This document shows positions 55,101 through 59,968 of a DNA stretch of 59,968 nucleotides, in pieces. Origin of the DNA: an uncultured Pelagibacteraceae bacterium (GTDB lineage: Bacteria > Pseudomonadota > Alphaproteobacteria > Pelagibacterales > Pelagibacteraceae). The notes under the pieces are model-generated. The model had not been told where the DNA came from and made no database searches. It worked only from the letters and a program-made list of their open reading frames with translations. Positions within the stretch are counted from its first letter, which is position 1; each line of letters opens with the position of its first letter. Position numbers and translations under genes: made by a program. Location: the NCBI GenBank assembly GCA_902614905.1, contig CACMMN010000006.1, forward strand, positions 1 through 59,968. The letters are read 5' to 3'.

Positions 55101-56269
55101 GAATTTCCTGTTGTTATGTTTCCACTCCAATTTCTAAATCCAGATGAGCCATGCGCCCAATAAGCAAATCCAAAGTTAACACCAGAAGTTAAAGAAGCAT
55201 CTGTAACGATCGCTTTGATAGCCTCGTGAGCTGCCTGCATTCTTGTTTGTGGAGCACCACCAAAATTTTTCAACCAGTTTCCATTCATATCAAAAGATTG
55301 AACAGTTGCTTTATTTAGTCCTGTTGTAATAATTCTGCTATTAGTTTTATCTACTGAAACTCCCCAAGGATAATAAAAGTAAGTAGCGCTACTTGTTGAA
55401 GCCGCAGTGCTTCTAACACCTTTCCTCCATGTATAATTACTTTGACCGTAACTAACTTTTGTCAGCCTACTTGAACCCCAGCTCAGATGATAAAGAACCT
55501 GTTCGTTATTAGGATCAACTGTTAATCCCCCATAATTGTTTCCATAACCATATCTATAGCTACCAGCGTTAATACTTGGGCAACCATTACTATCAAATTG
55601 AAATCTATATATTCTACTGTTTCTGTAAGAATACATGTAACTAAAATTTTTATCAGCCGCACCAACCATGTAAGAATATCTTAAATTGGTATTTACATTA
55701 CAATTTCTTGCTCTATTTCTATCAACATCATAAAGATAATAACCCTGACTAGTTCCAACTCCGATAAACCTCCCTTGAGGGTTCTGAAATAATGCAAGGT
55801 TATAAGGATAGGCACTTCCAAGATTTATAAAACCTAAGCACGCCCCATCCGACTCTCTTATTTTAACTATTCTTCTGTTTGACCAACTAATTGCATAAAG
55901 TACTCCACCCGCAGACTCAATACCATATGGATAATAAGTCTGACAATTTCCTTTATGGGCTGTACCATTTACTCCCCAACTTGAGTCAACCTTAGCGTTT
56001 GCATATTCTAATTTCTTAATTCCATATGCTGCATATTGTGCAACATATAAATTACCGTTTGCATCTGTTGTAGTATCGTAAGGTAAACTTATTCCAGAAG
56101 ATCCTCCGCTCATTCTCCAACCCATACTTCCAGACTTATCTAATAATATTAAAACATTAGCTGGCACATCACCAATACCAGTTCCAGGAGGTAACGCTTT
56201 TCCAAAAACTACACCAAAAGAAATTAAATATAAAAATAATGAAGTAATTGTAATTTTAAAATTTTTCAT
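52187..56269 (-). CDS. pilY1: PilY1-like type IV pilus tip adhesin with split VWA domain
   Basis: The 1360-aa secreted protein has a signal peptide (about 1-23, KITITSLFLYLISFGVVF), then a von Willebrand A domain with a complete metal site: DKSGS (Asp44, Ser46, Ser48), Thr424 (GGGTDAM) and Asp461 (VIGDGDW). Residues about 52-340, between the first MIDAS motif and the rest of the VWA, are a repeat-rich insertion resembling NHL/beta-propeller blades (DANGNLYVAQYAAYGI, GGVLYAISWSNRRIVKI, VDPNNEQVLYHLSWG). The C-terminal half (about 690-1250) is the PilY1/PilC beta-propeller domain (ASGSNSGILHAFDSKTGKELWGFVPP region and MGGGYG). PilY1 primes pilus assembly and mediates adhesion. It overlaps the 182-aa gene by 4 bp. 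Confidence 0.92.
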   Translation of the reverse strand: MKNFKITITSLFLYLISFGVVFGKALPPGTGIGDVPANVLILLDKSGSMGWRMSGGSSGISLPYDTTTDANGNLYVAQYAAYGIKKLEYANAKVDSSWGVNGTAHKGNCQTYYPYGIESAGGVLYAISWSNRRIVKIRESDGACLGFINLGSAYPYNLALFQNPQGRFIGVGTSQGYYLYDVDRNRARNCNVNTNLRYSYMVGAADKNFSYMYSYRNSRIYRFQFDSNGCPSINAGSYRYGYGNNYGGLTVDPNNEQVLYHLSWGSSRLTKVSYGQSNYTWRKGVRSTAASTSSATYFYYPWGVSVDKTNSRIITTGLNKATVQSFDMNGNWLKNFGGAPQTRMQAAHEAIKAIVTDASLTSGVNFGFAYWAHGSSGFRNWSGNITTGNSSPCNRYNCLKVRVHKGGAARINQIISGVNPGGGTDAMAFMKIAQQYYNHGRFSPIDKNSPCQNSYAMVIGDGDWYNHNGAKNAAKSLRTQKHPVKTFAVAFGTGISSSGLRNFNQLAKEGGTDAAIVAKTAAQLKSELKAAISQIIAQKLSFTAPAITATIESSGSLFQAQFDYRQNKEWAGTITRTAIDSNGNLDEKDSGNWSAVEEMPAPDQRKIWSVGIPGTNYKSGYNNFTKANAAEVGALFSLYKNAIVDFHNDTDTTNNRCANTAGVIDGNSDDQKGLIEFIRGKDYFDYDGDCNLTETRDNPLGDIYHSQLVVVGPPGADTAFTGNNQEAYFRTLNNYVNFAANNKTRKEVIYAGSNSGILHAFDSKTGKELWGFVPPLVAPNLPLVMNRSLNKTKGGTNAVFGVDGSIVVHDMYFKSPLDTIKKWHTILMVPYGRGGAGFSVLDVTDPEKPLHLMSIYNDNINSTVYRIDHNENTHLYKYIARSYSLASFAEALEVTDKFSQNSSISNTCQDTRDSNGELTTSCYKGKSWTFPVRDISKNDIKVLFNDKNYTNFTVTKDANGETVLNFADDITYSADTGDSNTSSILGVSIKPGTKNTGVTTHPEYDYSLLGETWSDPRIFRIPNNGAGDNDIRDDIYVAAMGGGYGTQFEGIGSNLTIVNLEDFTNPGSLYKRIEITDMASSDIVNSTPASPVLITPDTARGVTYSGGLLYLSDLEGKITKFNLTNMTDDGAGNQIKIFDQTTLFTAGSNKTNGRYMFHPMDATIGRSTNSLWLYAGTGDFNRINDTSAGTSNYLIGIRDEFYPQFRDVGKAATADDITKCRNTTNDMPTTCLVENKHRGWYIVLDNSSKVTAEPTVYKGFAYFPIYEPTQSVNKCSLGNAYICQADDECGSNNSSQLGTIRKGEACYYVGQGVLSKIVVFADKLFANIAGQSAGNKKDLVQIQAGQGAASSYRNSWKENF

Positions 56270-56814
56270 TGTGATTGGTCCAGCTCTTCCTCAATTTTTC
56301 CTAGTTCAAAATTATTAATATGTTCTGCTAAAATTTGATCGTATTTCTTAGTAGATAAATATAATTGCTCATCTATTTTATTTTCTTCACCCAAAAACCT
56401 CTGGTAAACTACAAATTCATCTGACTTTTCAAAAATATGAAAACCCGTAAACGAGTCTGGATTTTGAGAAGTATCAAAATCACCATATACCTTTTTAGTA
56501 TATTTCATTAGGGTTAATTTTTTTGAGATGTTGTTATTTTCATCATTTAATGCAACAAAATTTATAGCAACAAGAGTGTTATTAACAAACCTATACTCAA
56601 TCATAATTCCCTCATCTAATCCTTCACCAGGACAAATATCTTTTGCAAAAAAAGGATATATGTTCATTCCTGGATAACGATATGGAGGTGGAGGGCCATA
56701 CTCCTTTTCCATTTTTGATAAATTATCACCGATTTCATATATAACGTTGCATTTCGCGTGTGCTGCAGCAGATATTAAAAGACTTATTAATATAATTTTT
56801 AATCTTAAAAACAT
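56266..56814 (-). CDS. Secreted hypothetical protein coupled to pilY1
   Basis: The 182-aa protein has an N-terminal signal peptide (RLKIILISLLISAAAHAKCN, cleavage after AHA). It contains PPPPYRYPGMN and a charged middle, with no recognised domain. It lies between the PilX-like gene (73 bp away) and pilY1, whose start codon overlaps its stop by 4 bp (ATGA), so its product is probably made with PilY1 and acts in the periplasm, perhaps as a chaperone or pilus-associated factor (inference). Confidence 0.6.
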   Translation of the reverse strand: MFLRLKIILISLLISAAAHAKCNVIYEIGDNLSKMEKEYGPPPPYRYPGMNIYPFFAKDICPGEGLDEGIMIEYRFVNNTLVAINFVALNDENNNISKKLTLMKYTKKVYGDFDTSQNPDSFTGFHIFEKSDEFVVYQRFLGEENKIDEQLYLSTKKYDQILAEHINNFELGKIEEELDQSQ

Positions 56815-56887
56815 GAAATTTTAATAATTATAGACGAATATTTAAATATTTTAAAATAAATTTTTTAGGATAAATAAATATTTTTGA

Positions 56888-57592
56888 CTATCTTGGAAAA
56901 ACTATTGTGCTTTCCAATGAAACTACCATGTTCTCACTGTCCATATTAAGGCCGCATCCGTACACTCTGTAAGCCATTCCGCTTTGTCCAGCATCTGACT
57001 GGGTTTTTTTTACACTTCCACCGTATCCTTTAAAGGGAACAGCGCCAATTCTAAAGATAAAAAATTCATAATAATAATCATATAAATCTTCTGCCTCCTC
57101 CTTTTCACTTTTGCTGGCATTAGTTTTAAAACTATCTCTTAGCAATTTTCCAAAATTCCAGCTTTGAGCAGTAACTACTCCTTTGTTATCTAAATTTTTT
57201 TTGTCTAAGTCATGAAAACTGTTGTAACACACATCCCTCGTATTTTTATAACTACCAAAGGTCTTGTCGTAATTTGCAAGTGTCATTGTGCCCGAAAAAC
57301 CTGACCCTCCTGTGCTTTTACCACCTTGGTTTTCAGGTAATTTTCTTAAACTTAAATCTCTCTTTTTAGATTTAGAATTCCATGGACCCAAAAAATAATT
57401 TTTTAAATAATTTTCTCCCTCCATAATTGCTGTTTCCGCTACATAAAATGTTTGCTGGTAATCATCACTATAATTATTACTTTGATGATCACCTGAAGAA
57501 ATCACAATTAAAGCACCACCCATCAAAGACATCACAAGAAGCAAAACGAGTGAAAGTACTAACGCAAATCCTTTTTCATTTCTATTTTTCAT
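56888..57592 (-). CDS. pilX: Minor pilin, PilX-like
   Basis: The 234-aa protein has the leader MKNRNEKG before FALVLSLVLLLVMSLMGGAL, so it is a class of minor pilin processed by PilD. Position +5 after cleavage is Leu rather than Glu, as in GspK/PilX-type tip pseudopilins. ETAIMEGENYL follows, a PilX-type N-terminal helix. Two cysteines (RDVCYNSF, VYGCGLN) are in the globular part. It overlaps PilW by 4 bp in a fimT-pilV-pilW-pilX order. Confidence 0.85.
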   Translation of the reverse strand: MKNRNEKGFALVLSLVLLLVMSLMGGALIVISSGDHQSNNYSDDYQQTFYVAETAIMEGENYLKNYFLGPWNSKSKKRDLSLRKLPENQGGKSTGGSGFSGTMTLANYDKTFGSYKNTRDVCYNSFHDLDKKNLDNKGVVTAQSWNFGKLLRDSFKTNASKSEKEEAEDLYDYYYEFFIFRIGAVPFKGYGGSVKKTQSDAGQSGMAYRVYGCGLNMDSENMVVSLESTIVFPR

Positions 57593-58434
57593 TCTAATCC
57601 TACATTTCTGGCATAAGCCGTTACCGTTAAAGTCTCTCTTAAAAATCGATCATTAAATCTTGTAAGATCTCTAGATGAATCTGTTAAAGCAAAAATTGTC
57701 TTTTTTTTGTTGTCATTATAAAACGGATTTTTTGATCTTACCGCTAATGCGATATCTACAGTTTTAATGTCATATAATTTCTTTTTGTTAGAATTTGTTG
57801 GTGATGGTGGTGGTTTAAGAAGATTTCCATTTGCATCAACTGCGTTAAAAATCATATCTTGAACATAACCTTCAATAAATTGTTCTGGGTAAGTTCTCTC
57901 ATCTAATTGACTGCTATTTGGATATGTGTCTGTAGCAGGATTATCCCAAGTATTTTTTTGCTTACTCCATTTAACTTTAGTTTTGAAAACTGAAAATGCA
58001 TCGATATTATTATTTGTTAATTTATCTTTTACAGTTGAAGGTTTACAATAATAAGAAACTTTGTATCTTATAAATGTATACCTTTTATTTACATCAGTTT
58101 CGTTGGGCTTATATTCCACATCACCATAAACAATATCAATTTTGTCACAATCATTAAGCTTGTTTGAAGTTTTAGAAATTAATATTGGGGGATCTGAAAC
58201 TTTCAAGTCATCTCCATAATACTTAAAACCTGCCATACGAATATCTCTCACCAACATATTAAGTACCGCTCTACCAGTTTGACTCACTTTTGCTTTATCT
58301 GTAACTTTTTGAAAAGAGTTATTGACAGCAGTGTAAGAAGCATACATTGCAGCCATCATAATTGATGAAATCACTATACCAATTAATATTTCGACTAAAG
58401 TAACCCCCAGAATAGATTTTTTGTCAGTTTTCAT
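57589..58434 (-). CDS. pilW: Minor pilin, PilW-like
   Basis: The 281-aa prepilin has leader MKTDKKSILG before VTLVEILIGIVISSIMMAAM (Glu at +5), then a long extended domain. RDIRMAGFKYYGDD, a segment near residue 68, is the common PilW signature, and the globular part contains CDKIDIVYG and YYCKP. It overlaps PilV by 1 bp and PilX by 4 bp. It would be part of the minor-pilin tip complex that primes pilus assembly with PilY1. Confidence 0.88.
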   Translation of the reverse strand: MKTDKKSILGVTLVEILIGIVISSIMMAAMYASYTAVNNSFQKVTDKAKVSQTGRAVLNMLVRDIRMAGFKYYGDDLKVSDPPILISKTSNKLNDCDKIDIVYGDVEYKPNETDVNKRYTFIRYKVSYYCKPSTVKDKLTNNNIDAFSVFKTKVKWSKQKNTWDNPATDTYPNSSQLDERTYPEQFIEGYVQDMIFNAVDANGNLLKPPPSPTNSNKKKLYDIKTVDIALAVRSKNPFYNDNKKKTIFALTDSSRDLTRFNDRFLRETLTVTAYARNVGLE

Positions 58435-59030
58435 TATGGTTTAATATCTACGTGCACAGGGAAATAAATGAATTTATCTTTCTCACCATTATTTAAAAAA
58501 ATTTGAAATTTAGCTATATACATTTTGTCAAAAACTTTATCATTTTTGAACCTGCATCCTGAAGGGCAGATATCAAATATTTTCAAAAATTTCTTTTCTT
58601 TGGTACCTGTTCCATCTTTTCTACATTTAAGCCTTCTCTCAGAAAATCGATTATTCCATTTGTCTAATTTTTTATCAACAATGTTAGTAAAATTTGAGTT
58701 TAAATTGGCACCTGTTGAACAACTATTCGAACCCCAAGACTGGTTATCACCAGTGCTGTTATCTTGCTTGCTATTATTAACTAAAATATCAACAAACTTT
58801 TGACTAGATTTTTCTGCTTGAGAATTTCCTAGTAGGTCCTCAGCAACCATACTAACTAAATAAGTACCTTTAGTTCTCTCTCCTGATACATCAATTGATT
58901 GAACTGAATAATTGACCATTTGAAAAACGGCGATAAAACCAATGCCAACTATAACTGTAGAGATTAAACCTTCTATAAGTGTTATCCCCTTTTCAAAAAA
59001 TCTTTTACTGTCTTGACCAAGTTTTTCCAT
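58434..59030 (-). CDS. pilV: Minor pilin, PilV-like
   Basis: The 198-aa prepilin has leader MEKLGQDSKRFFEKG before ITLIEGLISTVIVGIGFIAV (Glu at +5). The following helix NYSVQSIDVSGERTKGTYL is PilV-like. Four cysteines lie in the C-terminal half. It overlaps the FimT gene by 26 bp at its start and PilW by 1 bp at its end. The leader is longer than those of the major pilins, which is common in PilV. Confidence 0.85.
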   Translation of the reverse strand: MEKLGQDSKRFFEKGITLIEGLISTVIVGIGFIAVFQMVNYSVQSIDVSGERTKGTYLVSMVAEDLLGNSQAEKSSQKFVDILVNNSKQDNSTGDNQSWGSNSCSTGANLNSNFTNIVDKKLDKWNNRFSERRLKCRKDGTGTKEKKFLKIFDICPSGCRFKNDKVFDKMYIAKFQIFLNNGEKDKFIYFPVHVDIKP

Positions 59031-59667
59031 TAAATTTATACCTTGTTACATTACCAAATCTTGACCATTCCACCAAGTATGCAGGTTGTTCCAGATCTGG
59101 TGTTGATATTGGACATTTATTACTATTTTTAGCCGCAACACTTGTTTTGCAAAAAATTATGTATTGATTTGATGTTCTACCTTCCAAAGTAACATTTTTA
59201 TTCGCTAAATTTTTATATGAGTAATAAGAACCGTCTTGTGAAAAACATACAGCCGTCTCTATTGGTGATGGACTATAATGTGCCGCACCTTCACCCTCAT
59301 AGTAATCTATATATTCAGATGATCCATTAATTTTAGAATAATAATTATTACCTGTTTTACATTGAGGTAATTTTCCAGAATTTAAAGTTTCAGAAAGTTT
59401 TTTTTTAGTAAATCCTCTTGTGTGAAAAATAATTCTTCCATTATTTTGAGACATATAAAATGATACAAAAGGGTAACTTCCTCTTTGAGCTTGTGTTGTC
59501 GCTGAATTAATCATCGCAGAGGCTTTTTCAGCTAACACTCTTATTTTACGATCAGTATTCCAATCTAGAAAGTTTGGAATTCCAACTGCGGACACAATTC
59601 CAACAATTGTAATTACAACTAATAATTCCAAAAGTGTAAAACCTTTAATGTTCTGATCTTGCTGCAC
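59005..59667 (-). CDS. fimT: Minor pilin, FimT/GspH-like
   Basis: The 220-aa prepilin has leader MQQDQNIKG before FTLLELLVVITIVGIVSAVG (Glu at +5) and a GspH/FimT-type body (IPNFLDWNTDRKIRVLAEKASAMI split over 26-50). Initiation is at a GTG at 59667, the only possible start before the leader. That start lies 23 bases inside the pilT-like remnant, so it appears to have been a coupled gene behind pilT. It is the first gene of the minor pilin operon fimT-pilV-pilW-pilX. Confidence 0.88.
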   Translation of the reverse strand: MQQDQNIKGFTLLELLVVITIVGIVSAVGIPNFLDWNTDRKIRVLAEKASAMINSATTQAQRGSYPFVSFYMSQNNGRIIFHTRGFTKKKLSETLNSGKLPQCKTGNNYYSKINGSSEYIDYYEGEGAAHYSPSPIETAVCFSQDGSYYSYKNLANKNVTLEGRTSNQYIIFCKTSVAAKNSNKCPISTPDLEQPAYLVEWSRFGNVTRYKFNGKTWSRQ

Positions 59668-59767
59668 CTGGATCTATCTTACCTGACTTTGCTAATTCTT
59701 CCAAAGATTTTTCCATAGTAATCATGCCATCTCTTACCGCAGTCTGCATAATGCTTGGTATTTGTTT
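59645..59767 (-). pseudogene. C-terminal remnant of a PilT retraction ATPase
   Basis: A 40-codon frame after a stop reads KQIPSIMQTAVRDGM and continues ITMEKSLEELAKSGKID to a TAA at 59645. This is the end of PilT-family ATPases (IPS-x-x-QTG..GM.TM..SL..L...G.I). No Walker A, B or other PilT motif precedes it in frame. An internal ATG at 59749 could give a 34-aa peptide. It is best read as the surviving tail of a deleted pilT, retained because fimT starts inside it. Confidence 0.7.
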
Positions 59768-59968
59768 TTAATCTCTGATTTGAATTGAGTGATTTCATTA
59801 CTCATTTGCATAATTTCATCTTGTTTTAGGACTTTATCGTTATACTTTTCCTTCTTTTCATTAACTATCGGACTTAATATAGCGTAATAACCTATTAAAA
59901 AAATCAATATAGCCGCAAAACCTGAGCCAAACTTAATTAAAGTTTTTTTATCTACATTTTGTAACTTT
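59734..59968 (-). CDS. Truncated PilO-like membrane protein (5' end outside the window)
   Basis: The minus-strand frame enters from the right edge and ends at TAA 59734. Visible are 77 residues: a hydrophobic helix (IKFGSGFAAILIFLIGYYAI, 11-30), then a charged coiled coil (NEKKEKYNDKVLKQDEIM...) and a terminal QALCRLR. One membrane helix followed by coiled coil is the N-terminal layout of PilO, but the periplasmic domain is missing: translation runs out of frame into the pilT remnant. It could also be a complete small protein. The upstream part is not visible. Confidence 0.55.
   Translation of the reverse strand, partial: KLQNVDKKTLIKFGSGFAAILIFLIGYYAILSPIVNEKKEKYNDKVLKQDEIMQMSNEITQFKSEIKNKYQALCRLR

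Overview
The window looks like a chromosome segment of a SAR11-type marine alphaproteobacterium (Pelagibacterales). The basis is the very AT-rich sequence, extreme packing (no gene-free stretch above about 220 bp, many 1-26 bp overlaps), the proteorhodopsin / 2Fe-2S ferredoxin / ferredoxin reductase neighbourhood, a zinc-less alphaproteobacterial DksA and GTTC-N7-GTTC type SOS boxes. The species call is inference; no database was searched.

Layout. 1-3459: glmM, thiD, purA on +. 3456-5367: rluD-rpoH on -. 5391-5468: tRNA-Arg(UCG). 5473-10192 (-): a GT2 glycosyltransferase, a membrane protein, an ABC-2 exporter and a Sua5/TsaC tRNA-modification enzyme. 10212-13214 (+): xseB-ispA-dxs isoprenoid cluster. 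13211-15962: aroC, pdxH and a long-chain polyprenyl diphosphate synthase. 16073-22481 (+): S49 peptidase, glyQ, glyS, ppdK. 22471-24295 (-): nadA-nadC, then tRNA-Leu(GAG) on +. 24441-30504: cupin, YgfZ-like protein, dihydroorotase, a sugar epimerase/GT2 pair and prpE. 30505-33519: proteorhodopsin with a structured 5' region and a strong terminator, then ferredoxin, ferredoxin-NADP reductase and a GST. 33516-36327: dksA-like gene, a GT39-like/small membrane protein/GT2 operon. 36343-38493: an ammonium transporter fused to a PP2C/SpoIIE phosphatase. 38499-40152: umuDC with an SOS box. 40320-43746: a secreted protein, two GFA-type zinc proteins, a glycerate-kinase-like protein and a TolC-like outer-membrane protein. 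43842-47727: recA (SOS-like box, terminator) and alaS. 47748-49327: a GAF-PP2C phosphatase and a small membrane protein. 49493-59968: a type IV pilus region with prepilin peptidase, an SGNH esterase, two tandem pilins, a PilY1-like adhesin, minor pilins (PilX, PilW, PilV, FimT) and, at the right edge, a truncated PilO-like frame abutting a pilT C-terminal remnant.

How it fits together. Housekeeping genes (cell wall precursor, purine, pyrimidine, NAD, isoprenoid, aminoacyl-tRNA synthesis) are interleaved with light-energy capture, ammonium sensing or uptake, SOS mutagenesis and surface structures. Isoprenoid precursors from dxs/ispA could feed retinal synthesis for the proteorhodopsin, but no carotenoid or retinal-cleavage gene lies in this window. 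Five of nine convergent gene pairs meet at a shared 4-bp TTAR overlap in which both stop codons are nested.

The most unusual items are the Amt-PP2C fusion (with a second PP2C about 10 kb away and no anti-sigma partner in view), the PilY1-like protein whose VWA domain is split by a propeller-like insertion, the matching SOS boxes of umuD and recA, the palindrome upstream of proteorhodopsin, and the degraded pilO/pilT junction.
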